This document shows positions 44,860-53,936 of a stretch of 64,000 nt of DNA, piece after piece. Origin of the DNA: CAYWYR01 sp964462685 (GTDB taxonomy: Bacteria > Bacteroidota > Ignavibacteria > Kapaibacteriales > UBA2268); the NCBI GenBank assembly GCA_964462685.1, contig CAYWYR010000001.1:124001-188000 (forward strand), written 5' to 3'. Position numbers and translations under genes: made by a program. The notes under the pieces are model-generated. The model was given only the letters and a program-made list of their open reading frames with translations, was not told where the DNA came from and ran no database searches. Within the stretch, counting starts at the first letter, position 1. Each line of letters opens with the position of its first letter.

Positions 44860-46329
44860 TTGGAACATAAGATAGAAAATATAAGCCCGAGCAAGAAGAA
44901 AATAGACTTCACTATATCAACTGAAGAGCTTCAGCCGCATTACGATCAGGCCTACAGAAAGGCTAGGAAGAATATATCTCAGCCAGGCTTCAGAAAAGGG
45001 AAGGTTCCTGTAAGTGTAATAAAGAAGAAGTACGGGCCCGCTATCGAAAATGAAGCTAGCCAGGATATCATAAACCAAGAGTTCGGAAAATTCGCACAGG
45101 AGCAACAGCTAAGAATAGTTGGCACCCCGAATCTGACCGATATTAAAAAGAATGAAGACGGTTCGCTATCATTTGTAATCGAGTTTGATACCATACCTGA
45201 TGTACAGCTCAGCGATTACAAGGGTTTGACGATTGATGAGCCGATGCATGCCGTTTCAGATGATGAAATAAGAGATGAGCTGGATAATATTCTCAGAAAC
45301 CAAGGTGATCTTGAGCCGGCCGATCAGGTGGAAGATGAGCATCACGTCGTAGGTTTGACTCTCAGAACAATCGACAAAGAAACCAACGAAGTATCTCAGG
45401 AAGATGAGCCGCAAGAGACGAATGTTTATCTGGCTGATAAAAATGTACTCCCTGAGATGAAAGAACTACTTCTGAATACTAAAGCAGGAGACACGTTCAG
45501 GTTCACCCCTGACGACCATACCCATTCACATGATGACGGTGAAGATCACGACCACCAAGCACATGAGCATACAGAGTATGAAGTAACTGTAAACGATATT
45601 CAAAAGCTTGTTCCGAAAGAACTGAATGAAGACTTCGTAAAAGAGTACACAAAAGAAAGATTCTCTGATCCAGATGATCTGAAAGAAGAGATCGGCTATC
45701 AATTACAAGAGCAATGGGATAAGCAATCACGCCAGGTAATGGAAAACCAAATAGTTGATAAGCTGGTATCGGATAATGATGTGGAAGCTCCTGAATCGGC
45801 GGTAAGGGAAATGACCGATGTTATCTATGCCGATATGCACAAACGCTATGGTGGCACGCCGGAAAACAGACCTGATCTTACCGAAGAAATGAGAATTGAA
45901 CTTGCCCCTATGGCTGAAAAATCAGTAAAATGGGAGATTATCAGAGGGCAGATAGTCAGGGAAGAAGGACTGACGGTAGAAGATCACGATATCGAGCCTT
46001 TCGCACAGCAAGAAGCAGCCAGGGCTGGCATGGAAGCGGATAAGGTACTTAAGATGCTGAAAAGCAATCCACAGTTCACTACTTCTATACTTTCTAAAAA
46101 AGTTATGGATCTTATCCTGGATTTTGCCATTACTCAGGAAACTGATTTTGAAGGCAACCCTATAGATCAGACTTCATTCTCATCAACTGCCTATACAGAT
46201 AACGATGATGAACAAGAAGCAGATCAGACTACAGAAGAAAAACCTTTATCAAAAGACTCTTCTGATGATAAAAAGTATAAGGAAGAAAAACCTAAGAAGA
46301 AAAAGAAATCAAAGAAGAAAGAAGACTAA
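44860..46329 (+). CDS. tig: trigger factor with His-rich insertion
   Basis: Trigger factor is the ribosome-bound chaperone with peptidyl-prolyl isomerase activity. The 489-residue protein starts at TTG 44860: an in-frame TAG lies 12 bases upstream and no ATG fits, so TTG is required. The ribosome-docking motif GFRKGKVP is at 43-50. The FKBP-type domain (about 155-245) carries an insertion at 219-238 with about nine His and many Asp (DHTHSHDDGEDHDHQAHEH). The C-terminal arms follow and the end is a lysine-rich tail (KPKKKKKSKKKED). The insertion and tail are unlike typical Tig proteins. Confidence 0.93.
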   Translation: MEHKIENISPSKKKIDFTISTEELQPHYDQAYRKARKNISQPGFRKGKVPVSVIKKKYGPAIENEASQDIINQEFGKFAQEQQLRIVGTPNLTDIKKNEDGSLSFVIEFDTIPDVQLSDYKGLTIDEPMHAVSDDEIRDELDNILRNQGDLEPADQVEDEHHVVGLTLRTIDKETNEVSQEDEPQETNVYLADKNVLPEMKELLLNTKAGDTFRFTPDDHTHSHDDGEDHDHQAHEHTEYEVTVNDIQKLVPKELNEDFVKEYTKERFSDPDDLKEEIGYQLQEQWDKQSRQVMENQIVDKLVSDNDVEAPESAVREMTDVIYADMHKRYGGTPENRPDLTEEMRIELAPMAEKSVKWEIIRGQIVREEGLTVEDHDIEPFAQQEAARAGMEADKVLKMLKSNPQFTTSILSKKVMDLILDFAITQETDFEGNPIDQTSFSSTAYTDNDDEQEADQTTEEKPLSKDSSDDKKYKEEKPKKKKKSKKKED

Positions 46330-46355
46330 ACCACAGTAACTATATTACTATGAAC

Positions 46356-46393
46356 AAGCCTATCCTCAATAAAGTGGATGGGCTTTTTTTTAT
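46356..46393 (+). terminator. terminator after trigger factor gene
   Basis: AAGCCTATCC and GGATGGGCTT form a stem with one mismatch, followed by eight T. Confidence 0.88.
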
Positions 46394-46423
46394 TCTAAAA
46401 AATTAAAGAGATTTGTAAGGATA

Positions 46424-48475
46424 TTAATTTGATCTGATTATATCCAACGCCTGTTCGCTTGCATTTAGAAGTGGCTCTATAGATAGTGGATGGCCCACCG
46501 CACGCTTCATCCATACATCTGGTGGTAATTTTCCCTGGGATAGAATACGCTGCATTTCTTCCGCTAAGTCTTTGCCTTCCATATACTGCTCTAATTGAAA
46601 CTGGGCTAAATACCCGACTGGGTAAGATGCCAGGTAAAGCGGATAATCTATCATGTGGGAATAAACTGCGAGAATAGGGGAGCCTGGGCTTCCGAATATC
46701 GGGGCGTAATACTCATCCCAAACTTCGGCGGCTATCTCGATCGTCCGGTCGCGAAGTTCGGCGGGTGTAACTTCCGGATTATCATATAGCCACTTCCAAA
46801 GTCTCATATCAACTAAGGATACGCCCATCATTTCATAATTAGTCCATAAGTTGTCCAGGGTTGTCAGATGTTTGCCAATGCCATCTGGTTTCGGCATACC
46901 GAGAAGTGGTAAATCCCTGCTTTGGAAAACAAACGCCGTTGCTTCGGAAAAGGCGGTATTAGGCACTCCGTTCATAATATAATAGGGAGTATCATGTAGG
47001 GAAATAGTCTGTTCTATATTGTGTCCGAACTCATGTACTGCGATATTATATCCTTTGTAATCCATGCCTTCGGGTTTGATATGTGTACGGAGGCGGGACT
47101 TATCAGATTTCATCTGAGCTCCCCATGCATGCCCTGCTCCACGGCTTGCGTCAACTTCCACCTGCTCGGCTAGGAAAGCTGCTCTTTCATTTTCAAAACC
47201 TAACTCTTTCAGTATTCTCGGTAAATCAGCTTTAAAAGCCGCTGCGTCAGGATACCTATCGCGTGTTATAGCCGATAGTTCATCTTCATTGATGTTGGAG
47301 CGTGCTTTAAAACCGTCATACCATATATCCCACGGTTCTAGCTGCCTACCCAGTCTATCCTGAACCAGCTCAGCGGTTTTCTTAATGGTTTCTGAAGAGA
47401 TGAGAGCAGTAAAAAGGCTGTCGATTTTTTCAAAGGAATAGCCCATCTCCCCTTCAAATTTTCGAACTATATAATTCTGATCTTTGGGGTAGAACGAGTC
47501 CGCATTTCTTACCGCTAAGAAATTATCCAAAAGATACTGATAACGTACTGTTGACTCTGGAGCAGCTTGTGTTTCACCTGATTCACCGTATATTTTGTTT
47601 TCTATAGGATCCCATTTATATTCTGACTTATTGATTACTTCATTTGGTATATCTTGGGTGATGATATTTAGCATCACATTATAGACTAGTTCCTGTTTTC
47701 GATAACCATTATCTTTGTTGGCATAATTGGATTTGATCTCATCACGTAGATTCCAATGTGAAATTAGCCTCATATCTTCTGGAAAAGGAGAGTTCATATC
47801 TTTATCTACTACCTTACCCATATAGATATAGTATTCACTTATATATTTATCAGATTTATTTTGAGCGTCTGAGACCATTAGCCCAGCTTCTGGCCCAACC
47901 CTAGAGGAAAAAAGGTCGCCGGCCGCTGCCATAGCCCACTGTTTATCTGTCCAAGTCTCTTCGTTACTGAGTTTTTCTTCTAAAGTATATTGGGGGAAGT
48001 TGAGAGCAATAAAAAAGGCGGTCTTGTTCTTGAACATATCCTCGGCAAAATGGGATGAAGGTTCCCAGTCAGCCATCATGCCCTCTAACTCGCCAATCTC
48101 TCCTGAATCTGTATGAACAGGCATCTTTAGTTGCACTGACATTCTATTAAAGTTTCCATATACCGATTCCAAAGATATATTCAGCTCATCGAATACTCTT
48201 TCAAGTTGACCATTGGGGATAAAATTCTCTACTGCGAATTTCTGAAACGCTTCAATATCCCCGTCGCTGTCTGTCCAGAGTTCAGCTATTTTATCAACGC
48301 CTCTGTTGATTCGGAATTCCTCATCTGGATATTTGGTTAGAAGGGTATCGATAGCATGTTCGGCCATGTGTTCAAATTTACTATCAGTTTTTGCTTCTTC
48401 ACTGGCCTGTTTCTCCATACAGCCATTAAAAAACAGTATTAAAAACGATGAGAGTATTATTAGTATATATTTCAT
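46424..48475 (-). CDS. M2-like zinc metallopeptidase lipoprotein
   Basis: A 683-residue gluzincin-type protease anchored as a lipoprotein (MKYILIILSSFLILFFNGC, lipobox FNGC). The zinc site is His481-Glu482-x-x-His485 (AVHEFGHNIEQ), and Glu511 in NTAFSEATAFVFQSRD is the likely third ligand. The spacing and the order of blocks resemble the angiotensin-converting M2 family (HEMGH, then GFHEA about 25 residues on) more than M3. The long N-terminal part is helical. It is probably a periplasmic peptidyl-dipeptidase or carboxypeptidase. It is a single gene, convergent with tig. Confidence 0.85.
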   Translation of the reverse strand: MKYILIILSSFLILFFNGCMEKQASEEAKTDSKFEHMAEHAIDTLLTKYPDEEFRINRGVDKIAELWTDSDGDIEAFQKFAVENFIPNGQLERVFDELNISLESVYGNFNRMSVQLKMPVHTDSGEIGELEGMMADWEPSSHFAEDMFKNKTAFFIALNFPQYTLEEKLSNEETWTDKQWAMAAAGDLFSSRVGPEAGLMVSDAQNKSDKYISEYYIYMGKVVDKDMNSPFPEDMRLISHWNLRDEIKSNYANKDNGYRKQELVYNVMLNIITQDIPNEVINKSEYKWDPIENKIYGESGETQAAPESTVRYQYLLDNFLAVRNADSFYPKDQNYIVRKFEGEMGYSFEKIDSLFTALISSETIKKTAELVQDRLGRQLEPWDIWYDGFKARSNINEDELSAITRDRYPDAAAFKADLPRILKELGFENERAAFLAEQVEVDASRGAGHAWGAQMKSDKSRLRTHIKPEGMDYKGYNIAVHEFGHNIEQTISLHDTPYYIMNGVPNTAFSEATAFVFQSRDLPLLGMPKPDGIGKHLTTLDNLWTNYEMMGVSLVDMRLWKWLYDNPEVTPAELRDRTIEIAAEVWDEYYAPIFGSPGSPILAVYSHMIDYPLYLASYPVGYLAQFQLEQYMEGKDLAEEMQRILSQGKLPPDVWMKRAVGHPLSIEPLLNASEQALDIIRSN

Positions 48476-48493
48476 TATGTAGCTAGTATTTAA

Positions 48494-49471
48494 TTAAACA
48501 CAATCTTCGTGTTCGCAGTTTTCTGATGTGGTCTCTATTTCAATCGTAGCATGCTTGATTCCTTCTTTCGATAGAATATCCCTTGCATCTTGCTTTATCT
48601 TTTCTATTTGATCGATGGTTACCTCTTCAACAACAACTAAGTGTAGTGTTAATATGTGGTATTCATTGTCCAGAGTCCAGATATGGAGGTCATGAACAGA
48701 GTTGATATCAGGAAGATTTTTAAGCTTGTTCTCTAAATCGGATATATTGATATTATCCGGTGTTGCCTGAAGAAAAACCTTAAATATACTTTTTAGCATC
48801 TTATAAACATTAAACAGGATATATACTGATATACCAAGTGAAAGTATAGGGTCGATAATCTGCCATTCAGTAAAATACATGATGATTGACCCAGCGAGAA
48901 CCGCTACCCAGCCCAGTACATCTTCCATTAGGTGAAGCAGTATAGCTTTCTGATTCAGCGAACTGCTTTCATTCTTTTTAAGATTTAATACCGCTGCGCC
49001 ATTAACTATAACGCCAAGTATAGCCATCAATACCATTCCTTCAACTTGTACGCTTTCAGGATTGATTAGCCTTGGCACTGCTTCAACTATTATGAAGATT
49101 GAACCAGAAAGGAGAATGACAGATGTGATTAGAGCCGAAACAATTGATAATCGCCCATACCCGTATGTATAGCTTTTGTTTGATCCTTTTTGGCTGTAAT
49201 TCTCGAATATCCATGCCAGCCCAATGGCTGCGGCATCTCCCAGATCGTGTACCGCATCAGAAAGTATCGCTACTGAATTTGTCAGCACACCACCGATTAT
49301 CTCGATAATAGAGAAGCTGAGATTTAGGAAAAAAGCGGTTTTTATTCCTTTACCACTATGGTGGTGGTGATGGTGATGCCCTATATGTACTGTATTGGCA
49401 TGATCCGGACCGTGATGTCCATGATCATCCGCATTCTCAGCTTGGCTAGATCCTGACTGATGGAAATGCAT
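48494..49471 (-). CDS. cation diffusion facilitator (CDF) exporter with His-rich N-terminus
   Basis: A 325-residue CzcD/ZitB-type Zn/Co exporter. I use the ATG at 49471; a TTG two codons upstream is also possible. A cytoplasmic N-terminal arm carries seven consecutive His at about residue 32-38. Six helices follow with SDAVHDLGDAAAIG and HLMEDVLGWVA, the family's Asp/His metal-site blocks, and a C-terminal domain with SVHDLHIWTLD. The ATG lies 2 bases after the stop of the PASTA gene, indicating coupling. Confidence 0.93.
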   Translation of the reverse strand: MHFHQSGSSQAENADDHGHHGPDHANTVHIGHHHHHHHSGKGIKTAFFLNLSFSIIEIIGGVLTNSVAILSDAVHDLGDAAAIGLAWIFENYSQKGSNKSYTYGYGRLSIVSALITSVILLSGSIFIIVEAVPRLINPESVQVEGMVLMAILGVIVNGAAVLNLKKNESSSLNQKAILLHLMEDVLGWVAVLAGSIIMYFTEWQIIDPILSLGISVYILFNVYKMLKSIFKVFLQATPDNINISDLENKLKNLPDINSVHDLHIWTLDNEYHILTLHLVVVEEVTIDQIEKIKQDARDILSKEGIKHATIEIETTSENCEHEDCV

Positions 49472-49473
49472 GC

Positions 49474-50400
49474 TCAACGCTCATCCCACAGATCTTGTAA
49501 CTGTTCTATTAACTCGTTGTTCTGAGTAGTGACTATCAGATCGATATATGTTCCTTTTAAAGTCTCACTTCCAGAGGTAGGATATTGTGAAAGCACCGTA
49601 CCCTCGCTGAAAGTCTCGTCCATCTGTTCAGTGATATTACCGATAAGTAGTTCGTTCTCCATGATTAGCTGCTTGGCCGCCTCTATATCCATACCTACCA
49701 AATCTGGAGTGTAAATGGTAAATTCTGAACCCTTACTCACAACTAAACTTACTGTATCGCCCAGCGATAGTTCCCGGCCATTATCTACACTTTGAGTCAG
49801 CACGATACCAGGATCGAAAAGCTCGCTATTCTCATAAGTTATATTACCCATTACAAGACCTCTTGATACCAACTCCACCATTGCTTCCCTGCTACTTAGG
49901 CCTACCATATATGGTACTTTAGCTCTTTCCTGCCCTTGCGATATGGTAATATAAATCGGCCTGCCCGCTTTTACGGTAATTCCGGGTTCTGGTGTTTGGA
50001 GAACTACTTCACCAGCGTTAAAATCAGGATCATATTGTTCGCCGTTCTTTTCCCACCTAAGGCCTATGGAGCTTAATAGCTCAGCCGCCTTGGACTGCTC
50101 CATTCCGATCAGATCCGGTACTTCCAGGGTTGGTTTATCGTGAACGTAAGATGGTATGATAAAAGAATCCGTTATCCAGATGCCTAAAGCTATAAAACCG
50201 ATAAACCCGGAGAGCACAGCCATATACTGAAGAAAAAGAATAAAACCGCGCCGTTTCTTTTTTTCCTCTTCCTCTTCTTCTTCGGTATCGGTATCAGATC
50301 CTTTCTTCTTTGATTTTTTCAGATACCTAGCCCGGAGTTCTTTTACCTCCTCCTCGTCTGGTTTCCTTTTTTCTTCTTCTGATTCTAAACCATTATCCAT
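49474..50400 (-). CDS. PASTA-domain membrane protein
   Basis: The start is the ATG at 50400; the frame can extend upstream only to a TTG at 50409. The 308 residues have a charged cytoplasmic segment with acidic and basic runs, one transmembrane helix (FLQYMAVLSGFIGFIALGIW, about 57-76), and three extracytoplasmic PASTA modules marked by VPDLIGMEQSKA, VPYMVGLSSREA and TPDLVGMDIEAA. PASTA domains bind peptidoglycan fragments. There is no kinase or transpeptidase domain and no pknB or pbp gene beside it. It is coupled to the CDF exporter. Confidence 0.9.
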   Translation of the reverse strand: MDNGLESEEEKRKPDEEEVKELRARYLKKSKKKGSDTDTEEEEEEEKKKRRGFILFLQYMAVLSGFIGFIALGIWITDSFIIPSYVHDKPTLEVPDLIGMEQSKAAELLSSIGLRWEKNGEQYDPDFNAGEVVLQTPEPGITVKAGRPIYITISQGQERAKVPYMVGLSSREAMVELVSRGLVMGNITYENSELFDPGIVLTQSVDNGRELSLGDTVSLVVSKGSEFTIYTPDLVGMDIEAAKQLIMENELLIGNITEQMDETFSEGTVLSQYPTSGSETLKGTYIDLIVTTQNNELIEQLQDLWDER

Positions 50401-50637
50401 ATACAGCAATAAGAAATGAATGATGAATATCCGTGCAATGTAAAATACGACAATTAGGACAAATGGATTTACTCTCTTCCTCTATTTGTGATATTATGTT
50501 AATAGTATATTGTGATATGTATGGTTTGCAATTTGCCATCTGTTGATATATCTTTCAATAAAGCTGAATGCAATTCGCTTACTGTAAAGATATCTTAACA
50601 TACCTGTTCTCAACCTTTTTAGCTGGAATATATTGAT

Positions 50638-53172
50638 ATGAGTAAAGCTGTAATTATGGCCGGTGGTTTTGGTACAAGGCTTAGGCCGCTTACGATGAAA
50701 ATACCTAAGCCTATGGTACCGATAATGAATGAACCTATGATGGGACATATTATCCGACAGATAGAAGAAGTGGGAATTAAAGATATAGTCTCTGTTCTTT
50801 ATTTCCTACCTGATACTATCAGTGACTATTTCGGTGATGGCAGTGACTATAATGTCAATATGGAATATGTGATGGCTCAGGCTGATTTCGGTACAGCAGG
50901 GGCGGTCAAGAACGCCGAAGCTACTCTCGACCAAAGAGTGATTATTATCAGCGGAGATGTGCTTACAGATATCGATCTAAAATCCGCCATAGCGTTCCAT
51001 GAAGAACGTGATGCGGATGCGACTATACTCCTGACCAGGGTTGAAACACCTCTTGAATATGGTATTGTTATGACGGAAGAGGATGGAAAAATCAATCGCT
51101 TTTTAGAAAAACCATCTTGGGGTCAGGTCTTTTCAGATACGATTAATACCGGTATATACATACTGGAACCCCATGTTCTGGATATGATACCAAAAAAAAC
51201 TGAATATGACTTCAGCAAAGATCTTTTCCCTGATATGCTCGAAAAGGGTATGGGTTTGTACGGTTATATTGCCGAGGGCTACTGGCGCGATGTTGGAAAC
51301 CTAAATGAATATCATAAAGGGCAGCTTGATTCTTTACATGGATTAGTGAAGCTCCCGTTCTTTCGAGATATTGAAGATGATAGCTATATAGGGGAGGGTT
51401 CTGATATTTCCGCTGAAGCTACCTTGACAGGTAAAAATGTAATCGGAGAGAACTGCATAATTTCACCAGATGTCAGAATCAGTAATTGTGTGATAGGTAA
51501 TAATTGCTACATCGGTAAAGGCGCTGTGCTTCAGGGTACTACTTTGTGGGATAATGTAAAAATCGGTGCTTATTCCTCACTCAATGAAGATGTCGTTTGC
51601 TCAGAAACAGAAATCGGGGACAAGGTAACTGTAGGTGAACACGTATTTATATCAAACAACTGTGAAATAGGGGACGGTGCACACCTATTCGGTAATATCA
51701 AACTATGGCCTGAAAAAAGAGTTGAAGAAGATGCTGTTCTGACGACATCACTGGTAAGAGAGAGTAAATGGAATAGTAAACTCTTTACCGATGCCCGTAT
51801 CTCAGGTATTTCCAATATCGAGATGAATCCAGAGTTTGGTGCTAAACTCGGTGCGAGTTACGGAAACACGATAGGTGCCGGCAGCAGGATCCTCGCCAGC
51901 CGGGATCCGGATACGGTAAGCCGTTTGATGAAAAGATCAATAGCGGCGGGGCTTCTATCGGTAGGCATAGAAGTAAATGATCTCAGGGAAATGTCTATCC
52001 CTCAAACAAGGCAGGAAATCGCCACAGGTAAATACGAAGGTGGTTTCCACGTCCGGCGCTCCCCGAGAAACCCTGACAATATCGATGTCATTATCTTCTC
52101 GAAAGACGGTAGGGACATCCCTATATCGACCACAAAGAAAATAGAGCGATTTTTCTACGGTGAGGATATTAAACGTGTACACTACACTAAAGTAGGTAAG
52201 ATCGCCTATCCTGAAAGAACAAACGAGATTTATGTTAGTAGATTCCTTGAATCAATTGATATATCATCAGTTGAAGTCAAGGATTTCAGGCTGTTGATGG
52301 ATTATTCCTTCGGTTTGGCTTCGGGTATCTTCCCATTTATATTAGGCCAGATGAAGGTAAAATCCTTGTCCCTTCACGATTATATCGATGGTAGCCGCTT
52401 CCATCCGGATCCCTCTGATCGAAGAAAAGAAGACGGGGAGGATGAGACCCCGAACATCATGCGCTCGCTAAACTACAACTTAGGCTTCAGAATAGAGCCT
52501 GGTGCGGAAAAAATAACCTTTATTGATGAAAAAGGTAATTGGTACGACCAAAACCGAATGCTTACTATCGTAACAAAACTATTCTTTGAAGCTGAGAAAT
52601 GTAAGGGTAGGACAAAAACCGGAAAATGCAGAATCGCAGTATCGATCCTTGGTAGCAGCACTATAGATCATCTGGCAAAAGAATATGGCGCTGAAGTAGT
52701 CCGTATAAAAAACAACCACTCCGCTATGATGGAGGCTACCCGGGATAGTGATATCAAATTCGTTGGCGGAGTATATGGCGGTTTTATATTCTCAGATTTC
52801 CTTAAAGCCTCTGACGGCATGTTCACTATCGCAAAACTTCTGGAGATGTCAGCAGATACCGGTCTGAATTTGAGTGAACTCGACTTGCAGGTGCCGAAAA
52901 GAACACAGCTGCTGAAAAGCATAGTCTGCGATTGGAAATCCAAGGGAACAGTTATGCGTATGGCTATGGATTATTCAAAAGACCACAAAAGAGAGCTGAT
53001 AGAGGGTGTAAAGATATTCATTGGTGATGAAGACGAATCCTGGGTGCTTCTGCTCCCTTCTAAAGAGGAACCAGAATTCAATATCTATGCAGAATCTACT
53101 TCAGAGGGTAAAACAAATAGTATTATAGCCAAATATAGCGAACTTGTAAAAGACTGGGCAAACCGCAATTGA
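50638..53172 (+). CDS. fused sugar nucleotidyltransferase/phosphohexomutase
   Basis: An 844-residue protein with three parts. The first 235 residues are a nucleotidyltransferase (MSKAVIMAGGFGTRLRPLT, the catalytic loop). About 250-375 is a left-handed beta-helix of I/V-G-x-x hexapeptides (IGENCIISPDVRISNCVIG). From about 390 to the end is a phosphohexomutase-like region, with SRDPDTVSRLMKRSIAAGLL in place of the usual TSHNP phosphoserine loop. This layout matches mannose-1-phosphate guanylyltransferase/phosphomannomutase fusions of several bacterial groups. It would make GDP-mannose or a related nucleotide sugar for surface glycans. A terminator follows at 53211. Confidence 0.88.
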   Translation: MSKAVIMAGGFGTRLRPLTMKIPKPMVPIMNEPMMGHIIRQIEEVGIKDIVSVLYFLPDTISDYFGDGSDYNVNMEYVMAQADFGTAGAVKNAEATLDQRVIIISGDVLTDIDLKSAIAFHEERDADATILLTRVETPLEYGIVMTEEDGKINRFLEKPSWGQVFSDTINTGIYILEPHVLDMIPKKTEYDFSKDLFPDMLEKGMGLYGYIAEGYWRDVGNLNEYHKGQLDSLHGLVKLPFFRDIEDDSYIGEGSDISAEATLTGKNVIGENCIISPDVRISNCVIGNNCYIGKGAVLQGTTLWDNVKIGAYSSLNEDVVCSETEIGDKVTVGEHVFISNNCEIGDGAHLFGNIKLWPEKRVEEDAVLTTSLVRESKWNSKLFTDARISGISNIEMNPEFGAKLGASYGNTIGAGSRILASRDPDTVSRLMKRSIAAGLLSVGIEVNDLREMSIPQTRQEIATGKYEGGFHVRRSPRNPDNIDVIIFSKDGRDIPISTTKKIERFFYGEDIKRVHYTKVGKIAYPERTNEIYVSRFLESIDISSVEVKDFRLLMDYSFGLASGIFPFILGQMKVKSLSLHDYIDGSRFHPDPSDRRKEDGEDETPNIMRSLNYNLGFRIEPGAEKITFIDEKGNWYDQNRMLTIVTKLFFEAEKCKGRTKTGKCRIAVSILGSSTIDHLAKEYGAEVVRIKNNHSAMMEATRDSDIKFVGGVYGGFIFSDFLKASDGMFTIAKLLEMSADTGLNLSELDLQVPKRTQLLKSIVCDWKSKGTVMRMAMDYSKDHKRELIEGVKIFIGDEDESWVLLLPSKEEPEFNIYAESTSEGKTNSIIAKYSELVKDWANRN

Positions 53173-53210
53173 CCTTTGAAGTGTGTAATTAATTCAACTC
53201 AACTCAAATT

Positions 53211-53237
53211 AATCCTGGCTATGTCAGGATTTTTTTA
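53211..53237 (+). terminator. terminator after nucleotidyltransferase fusion
   Basis: AATCCTG (53211-53217) and CAGGATT (53225-53231) are perfect arms around GCTATGT, followed by six T. Confidence 0.9.
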
Positions 53238-53395
53238 TCATTTAGGCTATAAAATATCCATCAACTTGCTTACGCCCGTTATAATTAGTTAATTTTGCTG
53301 ATTGGCATCAATGTATCTTCGCTAATAGTTTTTTTGGCGATAATTCGTCATGATATCAGAATAAATCTGAAAATACTCTTAAACATCGTTTTTCT

Positions 53396-53863
53396 ATGAA
53401 TCTTAGAGACATAGTTTCTCCGGCATCGGTAGAGGTCGGTTCTACATATACTGATAAAACAGCCGTTATTGACAGGCTTGTCGAGCTTGCTGCTAATACT
53501 GGTAAGATATCAGATATGCAAGAAGCAAAGAACGAAGTATGGGAAAGAGAAAGTATTATGTCCACAGGGGTGGGCGGCGGTATTGCACTTCCCCATGCAA
53601 AGACTAACGCTGTTAAGGAGCCAGTAGGTTCTGTCATAGTACTGAAAGAAGGTCTGGATTTTGATTCTCTCGATAATGAAGATGTTGATATACTGTTCTT
53701 GCTATTGGGCAGGGAAAGCAATGTCGGCCTTCATTTAAGATTATTATCGAAAATATCGAGACTGCTCAGTGGGAATGAGTTTCAGAATGAACTCAAAACA
53801 GCAAAAGACCCAAATGAAGTTATGGATCTATTTGCTCAGTTTGATTCAGCGACGACGATATAA
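53396..53863 (+). CDS. PTS EIIA (fructose/nitrogen type) protein
   Basis: A 155-residue EIIA domain of the PTS_EIIA_2/PtsN family. The phospho-accepting His67 is in GGIALPHAKT, with the conserved GLHLRLLSKISRLL helix and VDILFLLLGRE strand. No EIIB, EIIC, HPr or enzyme I gene is in the window, so it is more likely a regulatory PtsN-type protein than a sugar permease subunit. It is 73 bases upstream of kgd and may be co-transcribed. Confidence 0.9.
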   Translation: MNLRDIVSPASVEVGSTYTDKTAVIDRLVELAANTGKISDMQEAKNEVWERESIMSTGVGGGIALPHAKTNAVKEPVGSVIVLKEGLDFDSLDNEDVDILFLLLGRESNVGLHLRLLSKISRLLSGNEFQNELKTAKDPNEVMDLFAQFDSATTI

Positions 53864-53885
53864 AAAAGACGGATAGAAGAAACAA

Positions 53886-53900
53886 GTTAAGATACTTAAC
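53886..53900. promoter_or_regulatory. perfect palindrome upstream of kgd
   Basis: GTTAAG and CTTAAC are inverted 6-base arms around ATA, 36 bases before the kgd start. It is short enough to be chance, but its position suits an operator. Confidence 0.3.
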
Positions 53901-53936
53901 CGCCATAGTTATACTAATAAACAGAAGCAGATTAAA

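Noticed and set aside
49360..49385. Run of seven His as a possible cloning tag artefact
   Set aside because: It lies inside a natural His-rich cytoplasmic arm common in CDF exporters, with varied codon neighbours.
53356..53721. Minus-strand frame of 121 residues opposite the EIIA gene
   Set aside because: The plus-strand gene has a clear EIIA active site; the antisense frame is Ser/Leu-rich noise.
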